From Rhodoferax sp. (GTDB lineage Bacteria > Pseudomonadota > Gammaproteobacteria > Burkholderiales > Burkholderiaceae_C), in assembly GCA_020048895.1 (NCBI GenBank), contig JAIFLV010000157.1, forward strand, positions 1 through 33,371: a stretch of 33,371 nucleotides of DNA, in the 5' to 3' direction. The position numbers and the translations under genes were made by a program. Position 1 is the first letter of the stretch. The number at the start of each line of letters is the position of its first letter. The notes under the pieces were generated by a model that was not told the DNA's origin, ran no database searches, and worked only from the letters and a program-made list of their open reading frames with translations. This document shows positions 15,130-24,919 of the stretch, piece after piece.

Positions 15130-17313
15130 TCAGCCTCTCTTCCAGTCGTGAAATTTGCGCACCCAGGCCAGCAGTTTATGCGGCTGGTGGGCACGCTTCC
15201 ACTCGCCAGCGGCGTATTTGTTGGCTTCCGACAAGGTGGGGTAGGTGTGAATGGTGCCCAGAATCTTATTCAAACCCAGCCCGTGTTTCATCGCCAACAC
15301 AAACTCGGCCAGCAAATCACCGGCATGGGTGCCGACAATCGTCACGCCCAAAATGCGGTCTTTGCCCGGCACAGTTAGCACCTTGACAAAGCCATGGGCT
15401 TCGCTATCGGCAATCGCGCGGTCCAGGTCGTCAATACCGTAGCGCGTCACCTCAAAGGCCACGCCCTGCGCCAGCGCGTCGTGTTCATTCAGTCCCACCC
15501 GCGCCACCTCGGGGTCGGTAAAAGTGGCCCAGGGAATGACCGAATAGTCCGCCTTGAACTTCTTGAAGTCACCAAACAGGGCGTTTACCGCCGCGTACCA
15601 GGCCTGGTGTGCGGCCGTGTGAGTGAACTGGAATGGCCCGGCCACGTCGCCGGCCGCAAAAATATTGGGGTAAATGGTTTGCAAGTAGTCGTTGACTTCC
15701 ACCGTTCGCTGGGTCGGAATGCCGAGGTCTTCCAGTCCGTAGCCACTCAAGCGTGCCACCCGGCCCACGGCGCACAGCAGCTCATCGAATTCAATGCGCT
15801 TTTCAGCACCTGCGTGCTCGACCACCAGCACTTTGCGGCCATCAGTCTGCTCACAGCGCAGCGCCTTGTGGCTGGTCAGCACCTGAACGCCGTCGGCGCG
15901 CAAGGCATCCGCCACCTGGCCAGAAACCTCAGTGTCTTCCCGCACCATCAGGCGCGCGGCCATTTCAACCTGGATGACCTCTGAACCCAGGCGCGCGAAA
16001 CTTTGCGCCAGCTCACAGCCAATCGGCCCGCCACCCAGCACCACCAGGCGCTTGGGCACCTCGTCCAATTGCGCAAAGCGGTCCCACAGGGTGTCGCTGG
16101 TGACATAACCCACCTCACCCAAGCCCGGCAGCGGTGGCACAAACGGGCGCGCACCGGCGGCGATGACGATGTTGCGGGTGGTCAAAGTCTGTTTGCCGCC
16201 GTCGTTGAGGGCGATCTCCACTGTCCAGGGGTTGATGATCTTGGCGTAACCCTGCAGCACCTCCACGCCCAGACCGGTGTAGCGCTCAATGCTGTCATGC
16301 GGCTCAATGGCTGCCACCACGTCCAACACCCTTTGCATGACTTTCTTGAATGAAATAGGCTTGTAGCCCTCGTCGGATAGGCGTGAGTAGCTATTCAATC
16401 CATAGCGCTCGGCATGCCGCATCTGGTGTGCCAGTTTCGCGCTTTTGATCAACGCCTTGCTGGGGACGCAGCCGTAATTCAGGCAGTCACCCCCCATTTT
16501 GTGGGCTTCCACCAAGGTGACCTTCGCTTTGACAGCTGCGGCGATATACGCCGACACCAAGCCCCCGGCACCGCCACCAATCACCACCAGGTTGCGATCA
16601 AAGGTTTTGGGGCGCACGGCTACCCAGCGGGCATAGACTTGGCGCCTCTTGATAGCGTCTACCGCTTTTCGCGCCAGCAGCGGAAACACGCCCAGTAGCA
16701 CAAACGAGCCAATCAGTGCCGGGCTCAAAATGCCCTTGAGCGAGGCGACTTGCGAAAGCTGGGTGCCGGCATTCACAAACACGGCGGTGCCCGCCAGCAT
16801 GCCCAGCTGGCTCACTACATAAAACACCCAGACCCGCATTGTGGTCAAGCCCATCACCAGATTGATGACAAAAAACGGTACTAAAGGCACCAGTCGCAAG
16901 GTAAACAGGTAGAACGCACCGTCCTTTTGAATGCCCTGGTTGATGTCGGTCAGGCGTTTGGCAAACTTCGCCTCGATGCTGTCACGCAGCACAAACCGCG
17001 CAGTCAGAAATGCCAGTGTGGCACCCATAGTGGAGGCGAACGAGACGATTAACAGGCCCCAACCCAGGCCAAAAATCGCGCCGCCAGCGAGGGTCAGAAT
17101 CGCAGCCCCCGGAAACGACAGCGCAGTCACCAGTACGTAGACGCCGAAATAGCTTGCCACCACCATCAGGGGGCGTTGCGCATACAGATCGGCAAACCCG
17201 GCCTGGCTTTGCTTCAAATAGTCCAGGCTCAGGTAGCGTCCAAGGTCGAAGGCAACAAAAACAACAATCGCACAAACAACGGCAGCGAGCAGCAGGAGCT
17301 TTTTAAGATTCAT
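15130..17313 (-). CDS. TVP38/TMEM64 membrane domain fused to a flavin disulfide oxidoreductase
   Basis: This 727-aa fusion has two parts. Residues 1-225 are a TVP38/TMEM64 (DedA-superfamily) membrane domain with about five to six hydrophobic segments and the characteristic FPGAAILTLAGGAIFG and FTLRLVPLVPFFVINLVMG motifs. From about 240 it is a mercuric-reductase/lipoamide-dehydrogenase-like flavoprotein: FAD motif VVIGGGAGGLVSA at 243-255, redox disulfide CLNYGCVPSK (Cys277/Cys282), NAD motif VVLGGGPIGCELAQSF, IFAAGDV, and a C-terminal HTYPTLSEANK block with the dimer-interface active-site His. It lacks a MerA-type metal-binding N-terminal domain and a C-terminal vicinal cysteine pair, so mercury reduction is unlikely. 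It is the first gene of the operon ending in egtD. A membrane-tethered thiol/selenol reductase is inferred. The nearest alternative is a general quinone or sulfide redox enzyme. Confidence 0.9.
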   Translation of the reverse strand: MNLKKLLLLAAVVCAIVVFVAFDLGRYLSLDYLKQSQAGFADLYAQRPLMVVASYFGVYVLVTALSFPGAAILTLAGGAIFGLGWGLLIVSFASTMGATLAFLTARFVLRDSIEAKFAKRLTDINQGIQKDGAFYLFTLRLVPLVPFFVINLVMGLTTMRVWVFYVVSQLGMLAGTAVFVNAGTQLSQVASLKGILSPALIGSFVLLGVFPLLARKAVDAIKRRQVYARWVAVRPKTFDRNLVVIGGGAGGLVSAYIAAAVKAKVTLVEAHKMGGDCLNYGCVPSKALIKSAKLAHQMRHAERYGLNSYSRLSDEGYKPISFKKVMQRVLDVVAAIEPHDSIERYTGLGVEVLQGYAKIINPWTVEIALNDGGKQTLTTRNIVIAAGARPFVPPLPGLGEVGYVTSDTLWDRFAQLDEVPKRLVVLGGGPIGCELAQSFARLGSEVIQVEMAARLMVREDTEVSGQVADALRADGVQVLTSHKALRCEQTDGRKVLVVEHAGAEKRIEFDELLCAVGRVARLSGYGLEDLGIPTQRTVEVNDYLQTIYPNIFAAGDVAGPFQFTHTAAHQAWYAAVNALFGDFKKFKADYSVIPWATFTDPEVARVGLNEHDALAQGVAFEVTRYGIDDLDRAIADSEAHGFVKVLTVPGKDRILGVTIVGTHAGDLLAEFVLAMKHGLGLNKILGTIHTYPTLSEANKYAAGEWKRAHQPHKLLAWVRKFHDWKRG
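16353..16406 (-). repeat. Dispersed 54-bp repeat, copy B, inside the TVP38-flavoprotein gene
   Basis: This is the second, diverged copy of the element at 15047-15100, in the same orientation and about 1.25 kb away. It stays in frame and encodes about residues 303-321 (YGLNSYSRLSDEGYKPIS). In related disulfide reductases this loop after the CxxxxC helix is usually shorter, so the repeat appears to have lengthened it. Confidence 0.6.
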
Positions 17314-17691
17314 AGGTGGCGTGGTGTTACCGACAGAGGGGCGAGAGGACCAGAAACTCCAACCAAGGAGAACTGTTGGTAGTCGTTGGTCGCTGCAAGT
17401 CGCGATTTATTACATCGCCAAGTAGATTTTTTCTCCAACGGTCTACTCCACGGTTTTGGCAATCGCCTGGGCCAGCTGCCACAAGGCCACCCGCCGGGCT
17501 CAGTTGCCACACCAGATGACCATCAGAACGTGAGGCGCCGACAGCCTTTGACATGGCGGACGGGTCAGACTACCTGGAAAGCGAAGGTGTGCATCGTGCA
17601 AGATTATCTGTCCGCTTTTCGTCATTCGAATTCCCTCCAGCCGCAAAACCCTTCGAGCAACCGCGAGGGTGATTTCTTCTATGATGCCTTC
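17314..17691. other. Intergenic stretch, no confident gene; possible promoter region of the minus-strand operon
   Basis: This stretch should hold the promoter for the TVP38-flavoprotein operon reading leftward. I could not identify convincing -35/-10 boxes. On the minus strand, about 17446-17490, a short frame reads RRVALWQLAQAIAKTVE and stop, which looks like a natural protein C-terminus, but a stop lies just upstream. It may be debris of a lost gene. No complete coding region is supported. Confidence 0.4.
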
Positions 17692-17902
17692 ATGCGCCGA
17701 CTTCCATGGTTTATGGTCTTTGCTATTGCGTTTCAGCTCTGTCTGGGCAGCGCTTGGGCAAGCCCGTCAGTTGCAGGTAGCTTGCCTGATTCCCGGCCAC
17801 TATGAAGCCGGCATGCGCGGAAGTATCGATGTAAAGGTCGCCCCGACTGGCGGGGAAAAACCTCCTGCTTCAGGCATGGCGAGCGGCGAACACAAGCACT
17901 GA
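17692..17902 (+). pseudogene. Cupredoxin gene remnant: signal peptide and copper-site C-terminus in different frames
   Basis: The ATG at 17692 opens a convincing signal peptide (MRRLPWFMVFAIAFQLCLGSAWAS), but that frame stops at 17805. In another frame, ending at 17902, the sequence reads VACLIPGHYEAGMRGSIDVKV. This is the C-terminal copper site of plastocyanin-like cupredoxins, with Cys-x4-His-x4-Met ligands (Cys codon 17783, His 17798, Met 17813). The central domain with the first histidine ligand is missing. I read this as an internal deletion plus frame change, possibly joining two neighbouring genes of a metal-resistance cluster. The tail PTGGEKPPASGMASGEHKH follows normally to a stop. 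It cannot encode a functional cupredoxin as written. Confidence 0.7.
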
Positions 17903-18137
17903 TTGCAGCATATGGCGCCGCTGCGCAGCGGAATGTGCTTAGCAGTGGTGCCAGCGTAGGAGCGGTAATCATCAGCGGTTGGTCGGCCGTCAACCGGGGG
18001 CTGTAAAGCCCTGGCGGTAACTTATGTACAAGACCCAGTTCGCGTAGACGGATCAACGTAGCCCGATGGGCATATTTTTGCCGTGACATCCCGAAATCAC
18101 AGACCTTGAATCGCACCCCGGCACGAGGATGCTGCCT
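17903..18137. other. Intergenic stretch with a 14-bp perfect palindrome
   Basis: There is no convincing gene on the plus strand. A perfect palindrome CCGCTGCGCAGCGG lies at 17918-17931, shortly after the cupredoxin remnant, and imperfect flanking pairs extend it. It has no T tract and could be a leftover terminator stem. The minus strand is open here, but its translation has no recognisable domain and runs through both the remnant and the htpG promoter. Confidence 0.4.
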
Positions 18138-18164
18138 CTTGAAATAGCCCCTATCGCCCATAAT
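18138..18164 (+). promoter_or_regulatory. Sigma-32 (RpoH) heat-shock promoter of htpG
   Basis: CTTGAAA at 18138-18144 and CCCATAAT at 18157-18164 are separated by 12 bases. This matches the RpoH consensus (CTTGAAA, 11-16 bases, CCCATnT) almost exactly. It lies about 70 bases upstream of the htpG ATG, predicting a short 5' leader. The pairing of motif and gene makes the call strong. Confidence 0.85.
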
Positions 18165-18235
18165 TGAAGGCTTCGCGCATCGCTCCAGCGGTGCCGGCCC
18201 TTCATTTCTTGACGTTCGATAGAGAGTTTTATCCC

Positions 18236-20230
<1,995 letters not shown>

Positions 20231-20246
20231 TTGTTGCAAGCCAAAT

Positions 20247-20262
20247 CGGGCGCTAGCGCCCG
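20247..20262. terminator. 16-bp perfect palindrome after htpG, possible terminator stem
   Basis: CGGGCGCTAGCGCCCG is a perfect inverted repeat beginning 17 bases after the htpG stop. As RNA it could fold into a GC-rich hairpin. There is no T tract behind it, so it is a weak terminator candidate. RNA processing or a protein site are alternatives. Confidence 0.4.
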
Positions 20263-20381
20263 TGGGCTGTGCGTGAGGTGCTGCGGAAAATGTAGCGGTT
20301 GCTCGCGCAAATAGATTTGTCCGTAGGCTTGCAGTTAACATTCACCTGAGTCGGGAACCCTTCATTCACACTTGAATACCT

Positions 20382-20828
20382 ATGAAATCACACTTCAAGA
20401 TCGTAGCCCTCGCGTTGCCATTCGTCACCGTGTCCCTCGTCTGGGCAAAGAACCCCGTGACCGACGCCGCCGCCAAGGAGCCGGGTGCCGTCGTCACGTC
20501 CACCGGGTTGGTGTACCGCTCGCTCAAGGACGGCACGGGTGCCAGCCCAACGCCGGTGGACAAGGTGAAGGTGCATTACCGCGGCACTTTCCCGGACGGG
20601 AAGGAGTTTGACAGCTCCTACAAGACCAACCAGCCGGCCGAGTTTCCGCTTGGCGGTGTGATCCGGTGCTGGACCGAAGGCGTGCAGCGCATGAAGGTGG
20701 GCGGCAAGGCCAAGCTGACCTGCCCGCCCAACATCGCCTATGGCGAGCGTGGTGCCGGTGGTGGAGCGATTCCACCGGGAGCCACGCTGCTGTTTGAAGT
20801 CGAATTGCTCGGCATCAACGGCAAGTAG
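20382..20828 (+). CDS. Exported FKBP-type peptidyl-prolyl cis-trans isomerase
   Basis: This 148-aa protein has a cleavable signal peptide (MKSHFKIVALALPFVTVSLVWA) and one FKBP domain. Conserved FKBP blocks are KVKVHYRGTFPDGKEFDSSY, FPLGGVIRCWTEGVQRMKVG, LTCPPNIAYGERGAGG, and IPPGATLLFEVELLGI at the end. It lacks the N-terminal dimerisation domain of FkpA/Mip proteins and is therefore a minimal periplasmic foldase. The gene is 151 bases downstream of htpG. Both are protein-folding factors, but no shared promoter was identified. Confidence 0.95.
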   Translation: MKSHFKIVALALPFVTVSLVWAKNPVTDAAAKEPGAVVTSTGLVYRSLKDGTGASPTPVDKVKVHYRGTFPDGKEFDSSYKTNQPAEFPLGGVIRCWTEGVQRMKVGGKAKLTCPPNIAYGERGAGGGAIPPGATLLFEVELLGINGK

Positions 20829-21010
20829 TTGCAGCTGGTGGGCGGCCACCGCGTTGCTCCCCACCAGTGTGTTCAACACCCCGGAAGGATCGACCTTTCT
20901 GACAATGTGGCTTTCGGTGTCAACGCCATAGATATTTTCTTGCGCCCATGCGGCGATGCCGCGGACAGAGTCCGGCTATCCAAAGCCAGTCCCTGAGAGA
21001 GACAAAATAG

Positions 21011-21299
21011 CGCAAAGCTGCCCTGCGTGAGCTGTTTTTTGTGAGCCAACTGCGCAACGCCCATGCCATGCACCCCCATGTGCTGGACAGCACCGTCGAG
21101 TTGGCTGGCAGTGGTGACTTTATGGTCAATGGCGGCTATAGCTTTGAGTTGGGGGGGCAAGAAAAAAGGTTTCAAGCAGATTGCTGGAGTGGAGCACGCC
21201 TACGTCGTCGCCGATGACCTTGAGACAGGTTTCAATAGCAAGCGGTCGCTTTGGCTGTTTGGATTTTTTGTACCGAGCGGGCTGCCAGGTGCTGGGTGA
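21011..21299 (+). pseudogene. C-terminal remnant of an AAA/DUF4143 ATPase, frameshifted
   Basis: From 21023 one frame reads ALRELFFVSQLRNAHAMH and then DFMVNGGYSFELGG. After a run of seven G at 21151-21157 the next frame reads KKKGFKQIAGVEHAYVVADD followed by LETGFNSKRSLWLFGF. Together these are the C-terminus of the ATP-binding DUF4143 family (RETFFxNQL, DFLVDGxYTFEIGGK, NAFIAADDIE, PLWLFGF). Removing one G restores the frame. A TAG lies immediately upstream at 21008 and the ATPase domain is absent, so this is a relic in any case. The remainder of 20829-21380 shows no supported gene. Confidence 0.75.
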
Positions 21300-21380
21300 T
21301 ACTGGCGATCAAAACAAAGATGCGATACTTCAGGCCGCTCAGAAAATGCTCTGCGCCGAATATATAGCGGAGATGTTCAC

Positions 21381-22385
21381 TTGATCCACGATAGGAATGC
21401 CTTTGACCACATTCGATTGATGGCGGCGGCGCTCGTTCTGTTCTCGCACCATTTCGCATTGTCGGGGTTGCCGGAACCTCGCGCCTTGGGCAGCACCATC
21501 GGACATCTAGGTTTAGCTATCTTTTTTGCGTTGTCAGGTTATCTTGTCACCAAGAGCTTCGTCGCTGATGCCCACGTCGGACGCTTTTTTTTGAGACGGG
21601 CTCTGCGAATCATGCCAGGCTTGATCGTCAATGTGATCGTTTGCGTGGTTTTCTTTGGCGTACTCTTGACCACCATTCCGTTGGCCGACTACTTTCAACA
21701 CGCTACGACGTGGGCCTATTTCAAGAATATTTTGCTCAGTCCAACCTTTCAGCTACCCGGCGTGTTGGAAACGGCAATCTTTCCCTACGCAGTTAACGGA
21801 TCATTGTGGACCCTTCCATTCGAAGTGGCAGCCTACGTTGTGCTCGTGATAGTGGGTGCGATGTTCCACAATCACTTGCGGTGGTTAAGCCCCTGTTTGG
21901 TAGTACTTGGAATGGTGGTCGAACTGTGGTGGCATCCTGTATCGCCTATTGTTGTTTGGGGTAATGACTGGCGCTTCGCCCCACTTTTCTTTACCTATTT
22001 CTTTACAGGAGTTGCGTTGTCATTTTTTGCGCCGTTGCTTTTGACATCAGCACGAATGACTTTGCTCCTGGCACTGTATATTCTTATCGAGCAACCTACA
22101 TTTCGGACTGTTGCGGCCATTTTGATCATTGCCTGCATGTCGATCTATCTGGGTCGGCAAGTGGTCAGCAGGCAGTTCGAACTGCAGAACGATTGTTCGT
22201 ATGGCATGTATTTGTATGCCTTCCCGGTTCAGCAGTTTGTGATCGCGAATTTCTCAACGCTAGGATTTTGGCCAACATTGGCGATATCGGCGTTGCTCAC
22301 CTACGGGTTCGCGTTTCTTTCTTGGAAACTCGTTGAAAGACCGATGCTCAAGTTGAAACCGACCAATCGACTGCTAGCAAAATGA
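21381..22385 (+). CDS. Acyltransferase 3 family membrane protein
   Basis: This 334-aa protein with about ten hydrophobic segments transfers acyl groups to surface glycans or lipids in this family. The start FDHIRLMAAALVLFSHHFAL carries the family's catalytic-type histidine pair region, followed by LGSTIGHLGLAIFFALSGYL, RFFLRRALRIMPGL and, near the end, CSYGMYLYAFPVQQF with WKLVERPML. It begins with a TTG preceded by GGAG eight bases upstream; no better ATG exists. Its stop overlaps the next ATG (ATGA at 22382-22385), so it is coupled to the glycoside-hydrolase-like gene. Base composition looks more AT-rich than the flanks, suggesting acquisition. Polysaccharide O-acylation is the most likely role. 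Confidence 0.88.
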   Translation: MIHDRNAFDHIRLMAAALVLFSHHFALSGLPEPRALGSTIGHLGLAIFFALSGYLVTKSFVADAHVGRFFLRRALRIMPGLIVNVIVCVVFFGVLLTTIPLADYFQHATTWAYFKNILLSPTFQLPGVLETAIFPYAVNGSLWTLPFEVAAYVVLVIVGAMFHNHLRWLSPCLVVLGMVVELWWHPVSPIVVWGNDWRFAPLFFTYFFTGVALSFFAPLLLTSARMTLLLALYILIEQPTFRTVAAILIIACMSIYLGRQVVSRQFELQNDCSYGMYLYAFPVQQFVIANFSTLGFWPTLAISALLTYGFAFLSWKLVERPMLKLKPTNRLLAK

Positions 22386-24430
22386 CCCGTCATCCCGTAC
22401 CCCGTATGTTGGCCAAGTGGTTGGCCATATCCTTCTTCTGCTTTGCGTCAGTAATGGCCAGCGGCACTGAATACATTAAAGGGGTCACCTATTTCGGCTC
22501 GGCCTGGCCGATCAATTTCTGGAACTCGAACCTCTATCGATCAGAGGCAGACTTCAGGGAAATAAAGGGCGATGGGTTCAATGCCGTGGTCCTGGTAATC
22601 CCGTGGGGCGAGTTTCAGCCCGGTCTTGATCCCGTTCGCTACAACGACGATGCTTACCGGCGTCTTGCCAAGGTATGCCAGGCGGCGAAAGCAAATGGTC
22701 TCAAAGTTTTCTTGCGTGTTTCGTATCTTTGGGACATGTACCCGGGGCGGCAATTGCCCAACATGGAACGCGTCAACGCGCTGGTTGCGGGCGACACGCT
22801 GATGCCAGCCTGGCAGCAGTATCTTGCGCGTATCGGCAATGCGACCAAAGATTGTGCTGCCGGTTCCTTCATTTCGTGGGAAGATTTTTGGTCCATCATT
22901 CACGTGGTTGAAGTGGCCGCGTCGGAAGCGGATAGTGCCACTGTGTCGCGACAGGTCGGGTTCGATGCATGGGCCAGAAAGCATGCCGACAAGGATTTCC
23001 TCGCAAAGTATGCAGCGGCGGAAAAACGCCTGGGTGCGTATCCGGTCCCGAGTCGCAAGAGTCCAGACTTTCGCCAGGTCTACCGATGGTTTGACGACCA
23101 GTTGATGGATCGTTTGCTGCCAGCAGTTGCAAAGAACTTGCCTTTTGCCAGTATCGAGGCGCGAGTGGACGATGACCCGATCTACGATGGAGAGAAACTG
23201 GTCGGGTGGTACAGCCACAAGAAGACTTACAAAGTGCCGTCCTCACCGCTGTTGATGACCTATTGGGCGCCTGCAATGGGTGCAGACAATCGTGGCGAAG
23301 CCGAGTCAGCAAAAAAGGTTGTTGATCGCTTTGTCTACATGCAGAAGAAGATTTCAGACGACACCAGCAACAAGATATTCATCGAGCAATTTTTGTTCAA
23401 GGACAACACGCCGGCGATGTCCCACAACGCCGTGATTTCCCCCAATGAGGTGAGTGATTTCCTCAAAAATGTCGCCGCCCCGATGCTCAAGCAGACCGCA
23501 GGCTATGCCCTGTGGGGTGCGCGCGACTACGATGCCAGCACGGTGTTTAACGGATCCTTTAGCCTGGGGACGATGGATTGGAAGTTCGCCCCCGGCGCCA
23601 AGGTCGTGAAGTCCAACGACACGTTCTACGCCTCCTTGCCACGCGGTGCATCAGTCGTTCAAACCATTTCCTCGGACCGCGATCTTTACCGGGGCTTCGC
23701 CAAGTCCACAAGCTTGCGGCTGCGGGCATCCGGCCCGGGGGTGATGACCGCATCCTATGCCGGGCGCACCAATCGCATCCAGCTAGGCGCCAAGGAAGAC
23801 CTGGTCAACTTGACGTTCCCTGTGGCTTTTGGTACGAGCCTGGACCTGGCGATCCGCAGTGACGAAGGCTCCATTCGCGTGACCGATGTGCAGTTGTTTA
23901 ACTTTACACAAATCGGCGGGGTGCGCGACTCCCTTGGCGGGCCGGGCCGTCATCTGCCAGACATCCAGGCGCTGAACAAGGCGCTTGATAACGGTGGTGC
24001 GGCCCTATCGCGGTACGAGGCGAATAACAGCTCGTTCTCACAGATTGCAGGTGTCTATACGCCCGAGCAAGAGGGTGCGAGATGGTTTGCATGGGCTGGT
24101 CCAGAGGTACAGGTCCGAATTGCGGTTCATACGCCGGCAATCAAGGTGCTGGGTTACATACAACCGAGTCTTTTTAAGCAAGCAGGTGGTTGCACGCTCG
24201 ATGGGTTGGTTGCCGGCGCCAAAGTCGTCTCGCGGACATTTACGGCCGACGGGACCATTGAATGGTCCATACCCGTTCCCAAAAGTCAGATCGGCAAGTC
24301 AGTCGATTTGAAAATCTTGTCCACCTGTGCGGTCAACCCAAAACATCAAAAATCAGGCACTGACGAGCGCAACCTGTCTTTCGTGCTGACAGAAATCAGC
24401 GCTGAAGATGTGAAGCCAAAAGTCCCCTAG
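22382..24430 (+). CDS. Exported glycoside-hydrolase-like protein (cellulase-like TIM barrel plus beta domains)
   Basis: This 682-aa protein has a signal peptide (hydrophobic WLAISFFCFASVMASG). Residues from about 30 to 390 resemble a GH5/GH42-like (beta/alpha)8 barrel: YIKGVTYFGSAWPINFWNS, a DGFNAVVLVIPWGEFQPG strand, AKANGLKVFLRVSYLWDMYPG, SWEDFWSIIH (candidate acid/base Glu) and NKIFIEQFLFKDNTP (candidate nucleophile Glu). Residues beyond about 390 (FNGSFSLGTMDWKF onward) look like two carbohydrate-binding beta-sandwich modules. The exact CAZy family is not recognised and the catalytic assignment is by position only. Four-base overlap with the acyltransferase gene suggests the pair act on the same surface polysaccharide. 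Confidence 0.75.
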   Translation: MTRHPVPRMLAKWLAISFFCFASVMASGTEYIKGVTYFGSAWPINFWNSNLYRSEADFREIKGDGFNAVVLVIPWGEFQPGLDPVRYNDDAYRRLAKVCQAAKANGLKVFLRVSYLWDMYPGRQLPNMERVNALVAGDTLMPAWQQYLARIGNATKDCAAGSFISWEDFWSIIHVVEVAASEADSATVSRQVGFDAWARKHADKDFLAKYAAAEKRLGAYPVPSRKSPDFRQVYRWFDDQLMDRLLPAVAKNLPFASIEARVDDDPIYDGEKLVGWYSHKKTYKVPSSPLLMTYWAPAMGADNRGEAESAKKVVDRFVYMQKKISDDTSNKIFIEQFLFKDNTPAMSHNAVISPNEVSDFLKNVAAPMLKQTAGYALWGARDYDASTVFNGSFSLGTMDWKFAPGAKVVKSNDTFYASLPRGASVVQTISSDRDLYRGFAKSTSLRLRASGPGVMTASYAGRTNRIQLGAKEDLVNLTFPVAFGTSLDLAIRSDEGSIRVTDVQLFNFTQIGGVRDSLGGPGRHLPDIQALNKALDNGGAALSRYEANNSSFSQIAGVYTPEQEGARWFAWAGPEVQVRIAVHTPAIKVLGYIQPSLFKQAGGCTLDGLVAGAKVVSRTFTADGTIEWSIPVPKSQIGKSVDLKILSTCAVNPKHQKSGTDERNLSFVLTEISAEDVKPKVP

Positions 24431-24454
24431 CCGGATTTGACCCTAAGGTGATCG

Positions 24455-24913
24455 TCATTCGGCTTCGAACTTTACTGCCGTTGACTCTTTTGGAAACTTG
24501 ACCAGGTCTGCCAGATTGAGTGTGAACTGGTCGTTTCCGATGCACGATGATGGCGTTCCTGCGCCAAAGGTGCTGATGCGATAGCGCAGGGTGACAGTAC
24601 CTTTGAATGTGCTACCCGAAGTGATATCGAGGCGGTTGCATCGACCCTTCGGGCCAGCAAAAATGCCAGCAACGGCGGCGTTCGCAAAGTCAACAAGGGG
24701 TACCTGCCGGGCTGGATAACCGGCATGCGGATGCGCTAGCCAGAACGCTTCCCACTCAGCGCGATTCCGGAATACATAGGTTCCTGCGTCGACGAAACCG
24801 AGTTCGTTGAACGTCACGTGCGCCAGCGGAATCTCGATCGGCTCAGGGTCGGTGCCACCGCAGGCAGCGCAAAGTGAGGCAACCAGAAGCAGGCAGAATT
24901 TTTTGCGTAGCAT
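24455..24913 (-). CDS. Small lipoprotein with PrcB-like domain
   Basis: This 152-aa protein has a signal peptide and lipobox LCAACGG, so it should be anchored by Cys19. The mature domain, TYVFRNRAEWEAFWLAHP followed by VDFANAAVAGIFAGPKGRC, resembles the PrcB C-terminal domain seen in small secreted proteins of unknown role. The remainder is beta-rich. Two cysteines (in GRCNRL and SSCIGN) could form a disulfide. It starts six bases after the M14 carboxypeptidase stop, so the two are co-transcribed. It converges on the glycoside hydrolase gene with a 24-base gap. Confidence 0.7.
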   Translation of the reverse strand: MLRKKFCLLLVASLCAACGGTDPEPIEIPLAHVTFNELGFVDAGTYVFRNRAEWEAFWLAHPHAGYPARQVPLVDFANAAVAGIFAGPKGRCNRLDITSGSTFKGTVTLRYRISTFGAGTPSSCIGNDQFTLNLADLVKFPKESTAVKFEAE

Positions 24914-24919
24914 TGTCGA

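Noticed and set aside
15130..17313. Mercuric reductase
   Set aside because: The CLNYGCVPSK disulfide is shared by the whole family. The metal-binding N-terminal domain and C-terminal cysteine pair of MerA are missing and no mer genes are nearby.
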